Positions 48,683 to 58,883 of a stretch of 64,000 nt of DNA are shown here, in pieces (positions within the stretch are counted from its first letter, which is position 1; each line of letters begins with the position of its first letter). The notes under the pieces are model-generated. The model was not told the DNA's origin. It was given only the letters and a program-made list of their open reading frames with translations, and ran no database searches. Both the position numbers and the translations under genes were made by a program. The DNA lies in contig NZ_JALQDG010000003.1 of assembly GCF_023631325.1 (NCBI RefSeq), forward strand, positions 124,001-188,000. The letters are read 5' to 3'. The DNA is from Caballeronia sp. INDeC2 (lineage in GTDB: Bacteria; Pseudomonadota; Gammaproteobacteria; Burkholderiales; Burkholderiaceae).

Positions 48683-49245
48683 TGTTCGGAATCCTCAGCC
48701 GGTGGAAGGTGATCGAAATCTCGTTTGGTGGCGGAAGAGCAGCGATTTCCCATCGCGTACTTGACTTCCTCGATGCCGCTGTTGCCTGCTTGACACAACC
48801 ATTTGATGGCCTCGCGGCAATTCACGGGAGTGCCGCTTCCGTTCGCATACAGGTAAGCGACGATCATTGAGGCTTCCACGTCGCCATGTTCGGCGGCGCT
48901 CAGGAACCAGGCGAACGCTTTCGTCGAATCTTTCTCGGTGCGCTTGCCGGTCAGGTAGGCCGCCCCGTTATCGAATCGCACTTCGTTCAACATCGCCTGG
49001 TTGTCGTGCGAAGCAGCGTGGCCGTCGCTGGGAGGATTTTTCGGCATTCTCTCGCTGGAGCGAAAAGCGATCACGTTTTCGATGTCCGCCCAGGTCACGA
49101 TGCTTCGCGGCACCCGACTTTCGGACGTGCACGACGCCGATCGAGACAAGGCTTCCTGGCGCACGTTCAGAAGCATCAAGCAGAGCGCGGCTTGCCGCAA
49201 CGTGCGCAAGGTTGACGTCAGGCCTGACGTGGATGAGCGGATCAT
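48679..49245 (-). CDS. Sel1-repeat protein, probably exported (carbapenem locus)
   Basis: A 188-residue protein. A hydrophobic N-terminal stretch (TLRQAALCLMLLNVRQ) suggests export. Residues 105-175 contain two Sel1-like repeats (AFAWFLSAAEHGDVEAS and EAIKWLCQAGNSG), short TPR-type helices used for protein interaction. The ATG at 49245 overlaps the stop of the second crotonase (ATGA), which fixes this start over the longer frame. No enzymatic motif is visible. Confidence 0.72.
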   Translation of the reverse strand: MIRSSTSGLTSTLRTLRQAALCLMLLNVRQEALSRSASCTSESRVPRSIVTWADIENVIAFRSSERMPKNPPSDGHAASHDNQAMLNEVRFDNGAAYLTGKRTEKDSTKAFAWFLSAAEHGDVEASMIVAYLYANGSGTPVNCREAIKWLCQAGNSGIEEVKYAMGNRCSSATKRDFDHLPPAEDSEQ

Positions 49246-49988
49246 TTCAAGCCCGCGGCAAACAACTCCCGATACATTTGCCGGGCCGCTGGGAGACATG
49301 ACTTCAGTTCTTCGATCATGTTGCGCGCGACGATGCTCTTCGTGTGTGCAAACGCCTGCGGCGAATAGCCGGCGAGCCGCTGCGCCCAGTGCAGCGCGGT
49401 GGACGTCAGATCTTGGTCACGCACTGCCGAAGTGATCAGGTTGTACTGCATGGCGGAAATCGCGCCGATCTCCCGGCAACCGTAGATCATCTCCGTGGCC
49501 ACGCCGTACGAGACGAAGTGTCGAAGGATAGTCGCGCCTACCGCGCACCCCACGCCCTGTGTGAGTTCCGGCTCGCCGAATTGCGCGCCGTATGCGGCGA
49601 CTCGAACGTCGCAGAGCAACGCAAGTTGCAGGCCTTGTCCTTTGACGTCGCCTTGAGTGGCGGCGACGATAGGTTTTGGACAATTCAGCAGCGCAAGGTA
49701 AAGCGCGATGACGCTGTCCAGCCAGGCGTCGACATCGGCTTCGCAGCGGATTCTGCAAACATCGCGGATGTCTCCGCCTCCGCAGAACGATGCGCCGGGA
49801 GGACCCGATAGGATCAGTGACGCAATAGCGGGGTCGCGGCTCGCTGCCTCGATTGCGCGGACGGTTTTGAGACGTGCATTCATATCCAGATAGTTGGCCG
49901 GGGTCGAGCCATCGAGCGTCAATTGAACGACCTTCGAGGAAGGATGTTCGACGTGAACGAGATTCTCCGTGAAGCTGATTGTTTCCAC
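49242..49988 (-). CDS. Second CarB-like crotonase with altered active site
   Basis: A 248-residue enoyl-CoA hydratase/isomerase-superfamily protein. Aligned by eye it tracks the CarB homologue at 52316-53092: SFCGGGDIRDV for SFSAGGDFNEV, Trp89 for Trp81, Gln121 for Gln113 and Glu141 in GEPEL for Glu133. The Met of the CarB oxyanion region is Gln118 here, and the C-terminal His is Tyr. It starts with GTG at 49988 behind AGGAGACT. It heads a run of coupled genes and lies 178 bp after carC beyond a hairpin. A tailoring, thioesterase-like or alternative carboxymethylproline-forming role is possible. Confidence 0.85.
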   Translation of the reverse strand: METISFTENLVHVEHPSSKVVQLTLDGSTPANYLDMNARLKTVRAIEAASRDPAIASLILSGPPGASFCGGGDIRDVCRIRCEADVDAWLDSVIALYLALLNCPKPIVAATQGDVKGQGLQLALLCDVRVAAYGAQFGEPELTQGVGCAVGATILRHFVSYGVATEMIYGCREIGAISAMQYNLITSAVRDQDLTSTALHWAQRLAGYSPQAFAHTKSIVARNMIEELKSCLPAARQMYRELFAAGLK

Positions 49989-50084
49989 AGTCTCCTCCAG
50001 ACTGACGAGCCTCCGCGCGGACGTAGCCTATCAGGCAACATACACTGGATTGTCGAATGCAAGCTAAAAATATACTTCGGGTGA

Positions 50085-50126
50085 CAAAATAATGCAGCGT
50101 TGCATCCGGACTGGATGAAACGCTGC
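50085..50126 (-). terminator. Terminator or attenuator after carC
   Basis: GCAGCGTT (50094-50101) pairs with AACGCTGC (50119-50126), with an inner CATCC/GGATG stem. On the minus strand it is followed by ATTATTTTG, a moderately T-rich tail. It separates carA-carB-argJ-carC from the second crotonase and the exported-protein genes. Confidence 0.6.
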
Positions 50127-50166
50127 TGGGGGATTAAATGCTGAATGCGTCGGACCGGTCTAACCC

Positions 50167-52315
<2,149 letters not shown>

Positions 52316-52319
<4 letters not shown>

Positions 52320-53092
52320 CGGGCACCCACGCTCACGTCGCTTTCACCGAGCACGCGCGCGAAATGCGCATGAGGGCTACGGGCCGAGAAGGCGGCCTTA
52401 TGAACGCGCTTTGAGGCGGCGGCGGACTGCAGCAGCACGTCGCGCATGCTTTGTACGATGGTCTGTTTGGTCGCTCGGTAGGGCACTTGCGGGTAGGCTG
52501 CCAACTCTTCTGCCCGGGCGATGGCGTCGCGCAGCAAGTGCTCCGGTGTCGATAGCCGGTTGACGATGCCAAACGTCATGGCTTTTTCCGCATCGATTGG
52601 TTCGCAGGCGAAGACGATTTCCTGCATACCCACGTAGCCGATGGCGTGTCGCAGGATCGCCGCGCCCACCGAGCAGCCGATACCGTGCCGCAACTCCGGC
52701 ATGCGGAACTCCGCCGAGGTGGCGGCTTGCCGCCAGTCGAACATCAACGCGAACTGAAATCCCATGCCGATGGCGTAACCATCGATTGCCGCGACGGTGG
52801 GCTTATCGACGAGCAGCACACTTGAATACAAGTCGGTGATCCTGTCGATCCAGCGATCGACCTCCTCGCCGCCCTTCATGAGTTTGACTTCGTTGAAATC
52901 ACCGCCCGCACTAAAGGACCGGTCCGGACCGCCTGTCACGACGACGGCGCTGACTGACGGGTCCGCGTTCGCTGGCGCGAGCGCGCTCTTGATGCTGTTT
53001 TCGAGCTCCGCGCTGAAGGGATTCATTCGGCTTGCGTGATTCAGCGTCACGACGCGGACTGCTCGAACGTCGGTTTCTACGACCAGCGACAT
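52316..53092 (-). CDS. carB: CarB homologue: (2S,5S)-carboxymethylproline synthase
   Basis: A 258-residue crotonase. It matches Pectobacterium CarB closely: RSFSAGGDFNEVK, DGYAIGMGFQFALMFD, MPELRHGIGCSVGAAIL and the C-terminal VHKAAFSAR. CarB residues known for malonyl-CoA and P5C handling are all kept with an offset of two: Gly64, Trp81, Met110, Gln113, Glu133 and His231. The enzyme condenses malonyl-CoA with pyrroline-5-carboxylate to carboxymethylproline. AGGAG precedes the ATG; carA ends 24 bp upstream, and argJ overlaps its stop. Confidence 0.95.
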
Positions 53093-53116
53093 CGACCTTC
53101 TCCTGTTGAAATGCCG

Positions 53117-54619
53117 TTAATGCGTGTGCGAATCTGCGTTGGGCAGCGATTCTTCGCCGGACAGATAAGCTCGGTACTTTCGATACGTGTATTTCGTCTT
53201 GGCGGCGTAGTCGGTGGTGTCGACGCCAATGTGGGCCGCGAAGATGCTGTTTACGGAAGAGCCTTCATGAATCCCGATCTTGCGCCGCCAGACGATCTCG
53301 TCAGGGAGCAACGCGTTCTCGGCGGCGCATTCGCGCAGCATGACCTTGACTTCGTCGTCCGAGACCTTCATTTCGGGCGCGAGATTGAGCGCGAATGTCA
53401 TGAGACGCGTCGTCCAGAATGGGTGATGCACCTCGAGCCCGTATCGATTGGCGCCGAATTGGGAAAATTCACCCGTCCAGCGCGTTCGATAGATCTGCCG
53501 CCATAGTTCGGCATTTGCGTCATTGGGCGCGCTTCCGGTCTTAAGTACGCCGCCGAACAGCAGATCCGAGCCGTAGCCCGTGACGACCCGCCCGCCCGTG
53601 CTTTCCAGCGACCGGTACAGGCACAGGAGACTGGCCTGGATCTCGGCCGACAAGCCGTCGAATATCTCGTTGTAGTAGATCGCTTCGTGAGCGCCCCGGA
53701 GAATCGCATCGTCTGCGAAGGTCAACTCACGATGGGTGGTGCCGACATGACGCGCGACCGTCTGCGCAAACGGAAATTCGTTGCTCGTCCCGCTTCCGAT
53801 CGCGAACGTGCTGATTCCTGGTCGATGGCGTGCAGCGATGGCCGTCACCATGCTCGAGTCCAGGCCGCCCGAAAGGGGAATCGAAACCGGACCGCTGGCA
53901 CTCGTCACGCGCCTTACCGAACCGGAAAGCAGTGAATAGGTCAGTTGTCGCGCGTGCTCGCGTCTAATGCGCTGGGGTGTAGCGAGCCTTAGCGTCAGAT
54001 ACTGACGTGCGTTGATCATCGAATGACCACGTCCGTCGAAACCGAATGAGCAGACGGACCCTGGCCGGATACGCTCCGCGTTTCGAATCGGCAGAAACGT
54101 ATCTGCCCGGTCGTCGTGCGCGATGACTTCGTTCTCGGAGAGGAAGTCGAATTCGCCAGGCCCGCACAGACCGACATTCTTGAGTTCGGATGTCACCCAC
54201 AATGCGCGGCCGCGCACGACGTGAACAGGTTGCAGGCCGAGTGCGTCCGTGGCGACCGTCAGCTTGCCCCGTGGCCCGAAGGTCAGAAGGGTGAAGGGTC
54301 CCTCGACCAGCGAAAGAATTGCGTCACCATAGGCTTCGAGAAGGATTACAAGCACCTGAACGACGTTCGCCGATAGCGCTTCTGCGGTCACTAGGTTCGC
54401 AAGCGAGCGCAGCTCATCCGAGTTGGTCGGGCGTCCGATCAGTACGTGAGTCTGATTATTTTCGACATACATAATCTCCGATTGGTGAGTGCCGCTCCAT
54501 TGCTTTAGCCAGAATTGCCAGCCTGAAATCTCGAGCAGATCTCCTTGGCGACGTAAATCCGCGAGGGATGCGGTTAGGGGTCGGGCCGCATTTGGAGTGG
54601 CGACGAATGAGAATGTCAT
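53117..54619 (-). CDS. carA: CarA homologue: carbapenam synthetase (beta-lactam synthetase)
   Basis: A 500-residue asparagine-synthetase-like enzyme that adenylates (2S,5S)-carboxymethylproline and closes the beta-lactam ring. The PP-loop SGGLDSS is at residues 250-256. The diagnostic CarA stretches YYNEIFDGLSAEIQ, TGYGSDLLFGGVLK, YRTRWTGEF and WRRKIGIHEGSSVN, with the essential lysine, are present. There is no Cys at position 2, so glutaminase activity is absent, as in beta-lactam synthetases and unlike AsnB. The start has no strong ribosome site. It is the first gene of the locus; a -10-like TATAGT lies at 54681-54686 on its strand. Confidence 0.95.
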   Translation of the reverse strand: MTFSFVATPNAARPLTASLADLRRQGDLLEISGWQFWLKQWSGTHQSEIMYVENNQTHVLIGRPTNSDELRSLANLVTAEALSANVVQVLVILLEAYGDAILSLVEGPFTLLTFGPRGKLTVATDALGLQPVHVVRGRALWVTSELKNVGLCGPGEFDFLSENEVIAHDDRADTFLPIRNAERIRPGSVCSFGFDGRGHSMINARQYLTLRLATPQRIRREHARQLTYSLLSGSVRRVTSASGPVSIPLSGGLDSSMVTAIAARHRPGISTFAIGSGTSNEFPFAQTVARHVGTTHRELTFADDAILRGAHEAIYYNEIFDGLSAEIQASLLCLYRSLESTGGRVVTGYGSDLLFGGVLKTGSAPNDANAELWRQIYRTRWTGEFSQFGANRYGLEVHHPFWTTRLMTFALNLAPEMKVSDDEVKVMLRECAAENALLPDEIVWRRKIGIHEGSSVNSIFAAHIGVDTTDYAAKTKYTYRKYRAYLSGEESLPNADSHTH

Positions 54620-54726
54620 GGGTGATATTCGTTGGTTGAGCGCTTGCGCGCAGATTAATTACGGCGAAGCACGGTGAATGACTATAAATGTGTGAACTAA
54701 TTCGAACATTAATCGGATTGAATCAT

Positions 54727-54758
54727 CTGTCGAACAGAATACGCCGCAAGTTCGACAG
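54727..54758. promoter_or_regulatory. 9-bp inverted repeat upstream of carA
   Basis: CTGTCGAAC (54727-54735) and GTTCGACAG (54750-54758) are perfect inverted repeats 14 bp apart, about 110 bp upstream of the carA start. The spacing suits either a hairpin ending an upstream transcript or a regulator site. It is wider than a lux box. Confidence 0.4.
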
Positions 54759-54777
54759 TAAAAACCTGCCAGCGAGC

Positions 54778-54961
54778 CTACTCGCGGGCAAAGAACGCCG
54801 TAAAGAGCACGATGGGAATGACGTAGAGCTGGTATACGCTCCAAATCCAGGCGTTGCCGATTCCTCTATTGACCGAGCAGCCTCGGAGCGGATATATCGG
54901 GAAACGTTTCTTTGCTGCGGTGCGAACTCCTGTGCGCCCTATGGGGACGGCTGACGTGAAT
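54778..54961 (-). pseudogene. Possible 3' remnant of a membrane-protein gene
   Basis: On the minus strand a frame open for about 60 codons, with no start codon, ends with a strongly hydrophobic stretch, WSVYQLYVIPIVLFTAFFAR, then TAG. It reads like the last transmembrane helix of a lost protein. No homologue is recognised and it may be chance. Confidence 0.15.
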
Positions 54962-55397
54962 CAGCATTTACTGTCTCATTTTGTCTCTCTAGCGCTCCAA
55001 TAAGGCCATTCTTTAATGGCATAACGATGAAGGGTGTCACATCGCTATGCATTCGACGCAGTTTATTAAAGCACAACTCTTTGCGTCGTAAAATAGATCT
55101 GATTTGCAAAATTTTGTATTTAAGCAGGTGCCGACGCGATTTTTGCAGAATTGATTAATTCTGAGATGATACCGTTGCTAATAGGCTTATTTCCAAAGTA
55201 CTTTTTAAGCGCATCTGATAGATATTTAGCTCGGACGATAATGTGAGAGCAAATCGGCGGATGATAAATGTCCAATTAAAAACGTTAGTCGCTCCGCCGA
55301 AAGCGGTATGCCACTTGCTCCGGCATTCCCCACCAGCCGGGTTTTCCCGACGTTTCGCGGGTTTGCGCGTCGCAACATCGAAACCTGTGCCGATGCC

Positions 55398-55426
55398 TTG
55401 ACACGATCACGCGCAACGCCGATCAT
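55398..55426 (+). promoter_or_regulatory. Sigma70-like promoter of the polyol operon
   Basis: A perfect -35 TTGACA (55398-55403), a 17-bp spacer and a weaker -10 GATCAT (55421-55426) lie 79 bp before the dehydrogenase start. The GATCATTCGATC stretch over the -10 is partly palindromic and could be an operator. Confidence 0.5.
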
Positions 55427-55504
55427 TCGATCAAAGAGAGAGCAATTGTTCATTCGAAGAGCGTTCGCTCACGCGAAGGGCGATGCGAAGAATCGGAGAC
55501 ACCG

Positions 55505-56278
55505 GTGAGACTGAAAGACAAGGTCGCGATCATCACAGGCGCCGCGAGCGGCATCGGCGAGGCGGTCGCGCGGCGCTATCTGGAGGAAGGGGCGCAGGTC
55601 GTCGTCGTCGACTTGAAAGACGAGCGCGACATGGCGCAGCGCTTCGCGGACGTCTCCGCGCGCGTGCTCGCGCTCAAGGCGGACGTCACAAAGCGCGAAG
55701 ACATCCAACGCATCGTGGCGCGCACCGTCGAGCGTTTCGGCGGTATCGACATTCTCTTCAACAACGCGGCGCTCTTCGACATGCGCCCGATCCTCGACGA
55801 ATCCTGGGACGTGTACGACCGCCTCTACGCAGTCAACGTCAAAGGCATGTTCTTTCTGATGCAGGCGGCCGCGAAACGCATGGTCGAGCAGGGCCGCGGC
55901 GGCAAGATCATCAATATGTCATCGCAAGCCGGCCGGCGCGGCGAAGCGCTCGTGTCGCATTACTGCGCGACCAAGGCGGCGGTGATCAGCTATACGCAGT
56001 CGGCGGCGCTCGCGCTCGCGAAGGAGCGCATCAACGTGAACGGCATCGCGCCGGGCGTCGTCGATACCCCGATGTGGAAGGAAGTCGACGCTCTCTTCGC
56101 GCGCTACGAGAATCGTCCGCTCGGCGAGAAGAAGCGGCTCGTCGGCGAGGAAGTGCCGCTCGGGCGCATGGGCGTGCCCGCGGACCTCACGGGCGCGGCG
56201 CTCTTTCTGGCGTCATCGGACTCGGATTACATCACCGCGCAGACGATCAACGTCGACGGCGGCAACTGGATGAGTTGA
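55505..56278 (+). CDS. Short-chain polyol dehydrogenase (sorbitol dehydrogenase type)
   Basis: A 257-residue SDR oxidoreductase. The NAD site TGAASGIGEAV, the NNAAL motif and the catalytic Ser-Tyr-Lys (MSSQAGRRGEALVSHYCATK) are present; the Asp in VVVVDLKD favours NAD over NADP. Close in type to SmoS sorbitol dehydrogenase. It starts with GTG at 55505 behind GGAGA and opens the polyol transport locus. The exact polyol is not determined. Confidence 0.88.
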   Translation: MRLKDKVAIITGAASGIGEAVARRYLEEGAQVVVVDLKDERDMAQRFADVSARVLALKADVTKREDIQRIVARTVERFGGIDILFNNAALFDMRPILDESWDVYDRLYAVNVKGMFFLMQAAAKRMVEQGRGGKIINMSSQAGRRGEALVSHYCATKAAVISYTQSAALALAKERINVNGIAPGVVDTPMWKEVDALFARYENRPLGEKKRLVGEEVPLGRMGVPADLTGAALFLASSDSDYITAQTINVDGGNWMS

Positions 56279-56508
56279 CGCTTGCCCCCGCGCAGCATGC
56301 GGCTTGAAGCGCGGGAAGCACCGTCTATAGTGAAACGGCGTCGAGTCGAAGGCGCCAGGGCAACGAAGGCAGGCGCGGCAAAGCATAACCCGGCAACACG
56401 CGATCCCCGATCGCGCACCCTCAAAAGCAGGCAGCGGCATACACGGCGCTTGCGGTCACGCATCGACTATCCGCGGTGCCCGTGCCAACAAAAAGGAGAC
56501 GAACCCAT

Positions 56509-57876
56509 ATGAAACGCACTCAACGCATCGTTCGAGCACAACCGCGCGCGCGTCGCGCCCCGTTCGCGAGCGGGGCGCTGTCGGTCGCGCTGGCCGCAGC
56601 CGCGCTCGTGCCGCTGTCGGCGCATGCCGCGACGACCATTACCATCGCGACGTTGAACAACCCGGACATGATCGAGCTGAAGAAGCTCGCGCCGGCCTTC
56701 GAGAAGGCCAATCCGGACATTCAGCTAAAATGGGTGATTCTCGAAGAGAACGTGCTGCGCCAGCGCGCGACCACCGACATCACCACCAACAGCGGCCAGT
56801 TCGACGTGATCACCATCGGCACGTATGAGGCGCCGCAATGGGGCAAGCGCGGCTGGCTCTCGCCGATGACCGGCCTGCCCGCCAACTACGATCTCGACGA
56901 TGTCGTGAAGACCGCGCGCGACGGGCTCTCGTCCGGCGGCGTGCTCTATGCGCTGCCGTTCTACGTCGAAAGTTCGATGACGTACTACCGCAAGGACCTG
57001 TTCCAGGCGGCCGGCCTCAAGATGCCAGACCAGCCGACCTACGACCAGATCAAGCAGTTCGCCGACAAGCTCACCGACAAGTCCAAAGGCCAGTATGGCA
57101 TCTGTCTGCGCGGCAAGGCGGGCTGGGGCGAGAACATGGCGTTCGTGTCGACGGTCGTGAACACCTTCGGCGGCGAGTGGTTCAACGAGAAGTGGCAGGC
57201 GCAGCTCGATACGCCCGAGTGGAAGAAGGCGGTCGGCTTCTATGCGGACCTTTTGAAGAGCGACGGCCCCCCGGGAGCGAGCTCGAACGGCTTCAACGAG
57301 AACCTCACGCTGATGTCCTCCGGCAAGTGCGCGATGTGGATCGACGCGACGGTCGCCGCCGGCATGCTCTACAACAAGTCGCAGTCGCAGGTGTCGGACA
57401 AGATCGGCTTCGCGGCCGCGCCGGTTGCCGTCACGCCGAAGGGCTCGCACTGGCTGTGGTCGTGGTCGCTCGCGATCCCGAAGACGTCGAAGCAGCAGGA
57501 CGCTGCGAAGAAGTTCGCCGCGTGGGCGACGTCGAAGGAATACATCGAGATGGTCGGCAAGGACGAAGGCTGGGCGTCGGTGCCGCCGGGGACGCGCAAG
57601 TCGACCTACGCGCGCCCCGAGTACAAGCAGGCCGCGCCGTTCGGCGACTTCGTGCTGAAGGCGATCGAAACCGCGGATCCGAACGACGCGACGCTGCACA
57701 AGGTGCCGTATAGCGGCATCCAGTTCGTCGGCATTCCGGAGTTCCAGTCGTTCGGCACGGTGGTCGGCCAGTCGATCGCGGGCGTCGTCGCGGGTCAGAC
57801 GAGCGTCGACAACGCGCTGAAGGCGGCCAACGCCGCCGCGGATCGCGCCGTGAAGCAGGCGGGCTATCAGAAGTAA
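56509..57876 (+). CDS. Polyol ABC transporter substrate-binding protein (SmoE/MtlE type)
   Basis: A 455-residue periplasmic family 1 extracellular solute-binding protein. A Tat-like or Sec signal with many arginines ends PLSAHAAT near residue 41. The mature protein begins TITIATLNNPDMIELKKLAP and includes FDVITIGTYEAPQWGKRGWL, typical of sorbitol/mannitol binders. AAAAGGAG precedes the ATG at 56509. It sits 230 bp after the dehydrogenase and directly before the two permeases. Confidence 0.9.
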   Translation: MKRTQRIVRAQPRARRAPFASGALSVALAAAALVPLSAHAATTITIATLNNPDMIELKKLAPAFEKANPDIQLKWVILEENVLRQRATTDITTNSGQFDVITIGTYEAPQWGKRGWLSPMTGLPANYDLDDVVKTARDGLSSGGVLYALPFYVESSMTYYRKDLFQAAGLKMPDQPTYDQIKQFADKLTDKSKGQYGICLRGKAGWGENMAFVSTVVNTFGGEWFNEKWQAQLDTPEWKKAVGFYADLLKSDGPPGASSNGFNENLTLMSSGKCAMWIDATVAAGMLYNKSQSQVSDKIGFAAAPVAVTPKGSHWLWSWSLAIPKTSKQQDAAKKFAAWATSKEYIEMVGKDEGWASVPPGTRKSTYARPEYKQAAPFGDFVLKAIETADPNDATLHKVPYSGIQFVGIPEFQSFGTVVGQSIAGVVAGQTSVDNALKAANAAADRAVKQAGYQK

Positions 57877-57944
57877 ATCTTGCGCAGCACACGGGCCGCG
57901 TCGCCTGATGCGGCCCGCCAGCATCATCATCGAGAGGTGACACG

Positions 57945-58883
57945 ATGAGTCAACTGAATCCCCCCATCACCGATCATCATCTGGAGGAGTCCGCCGCCGA
58001 ACGCGACAAGCGCCGCGCGAAGTCGGTGCGGTGGCTGATCGCGCCATCGACCGGACTGCTCTTCCTGTGGATGGCCATTCCGCTCGCGATGACGATCTGG
58101 TTTTCGTTCTCGCGGTATAACCTGCTGAATCCCGATGTCAAAGGCTTCGCGGGCTTCGACAACTTCGAGTTCCTCGTCACCGATCCGGCGTTCGGCCCGT
58201 CCATCGGCCATACGCTGACGCTGATCATTTCGGTGCTCGTCATCACGGTCGTGGGCGGCGTGCTGCTCGCCGTGCTGTTCGACCGCAAGTTCTTCGGGCA
58301 GGGTATTGCGCGTTTGCTCGTGATCGCGCCGTTCTTCGTGATGCCGACGGTCTCCGCGCTCATCTGGAAGAACATGATCCTGCATCCGGTGTACGGCCTC
58401 ATCGCCAGCCTGATGCGCTCGATGGGCATGCAGCCGATCGACTGGTTCGCCGACTATCCGCTGTTCGCGGTGATCGTGATCGTCGCGTGGCAATGGCTGC
58501 CGTTCGCGTTCCTGATTCTCTTCACGGCGATCCAGTCGCTCGATCAGGAACAGAAGGAAGCGGCGCGCATCGACGGGGCGGGTCCGTTCGCGATGTTCTT
58601 CTTCATCACGCTGCCGCATTTGAAGCGCGCGGTCGCCGTGGTGGTGATGATGGAAACCATCTTTCTGCTGTCGATCTTCGCGGAAATCTACACGACGACG
58701 GGCGGCGGCCCGGGCACCGCGACGACCAACCTGTCGTACCTGATCTACGCGCTGGGTCTCCAGCAGTTCGACGTCGGTCTCGCATCGGCGGGCGGCATTC
58801 TCGCGGTCATTCTCGCCAACATCGTCGCGTTCTTCCTCGTGAGAATGCTCGCGAAGAATCTCAAAGGGGAGTACGAGTCATGA
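57945..58883 (+). CDS. Polyol ABC transporter permease (SmoF/MtlF type)
   Basis: A 312-residue inner-membrane permease with six helices and the binding-protein-dependent transport EAA loop (EAARIDGAGPFAMFFFITLP). The N-terminal tail is hydrophilic. GAGAGGTG lies before the ATG. Its stop overlaps the next gene as ATGA, so the two permeases are coupled and likely form a heterodimer. Confidence 0.93.
   Translation: MSQLNPPITDHHLEESAAERDKRRAKSVRWLIAPSTGLLFLWMAIPLAMTIWFSFSRYNLLNPDVKGFAGFDNFEFLVTDPAFGPSIGHTLTLIISVLVITVVGGVLLAVLFDRKFFGQGIARLLVIAPFFVMPTVSALIWKNMILHPVYGLIASLMRSMGMQPIDWFADYPLFAVIVIVAWQWLPFAFLILFTAIQSLDQEQKEAARIDGAGPFAMFFFITLPHLKRAVAVVVMMETIFLLSIFAEIYTTTGGGPGTATTNLSYLIYALGLQQFDVGLASAGGILAVILANIVAFFLVRMLAKNLKGEYES

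Larger units (their letters stand above)
54620..55504. other. AT-rich spacer between carA and the polyol locus
   Basis: An 885-bp region without an assignable intact gene, visibly less GC-rich than the flanks, especially 54955-55300. It holds an inverted repeat upstream of carA (54727-54758), a possible membrane-protein remnant (54778-54961, minus), small hairpins GCCATT/AATGGC (55002-55020 area) and CAGAATT/AATTCTG (55146-55163), and the polyol-operon promoter (55398-55426). No LuxR/LuxI-type regulator is present. Confidence 0.6.

Noticed and set aside
53117..54619. Annotation as asparagine synthetase B
   Set aside because: No Cys follows the initiator Met and the conserved stretches are those of CarA/beta-lactam synthetase; the neighbours are CarB and CarC homologues.
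54690..54760. lux box for quorum-sensing control of carA
   Set aside because: The inverted repeat is 32 bp wide with a 14-bp spacer, unlike the compact 18-20 bp lux box, and no luxR/luxI gene is in the window.
54688..54954. 88-codon plus-strand frame upstream of carA
   Set aside because: No recognisable motif and no ribosome site; the opposite strand has a more protein-like hydrophobic segment.
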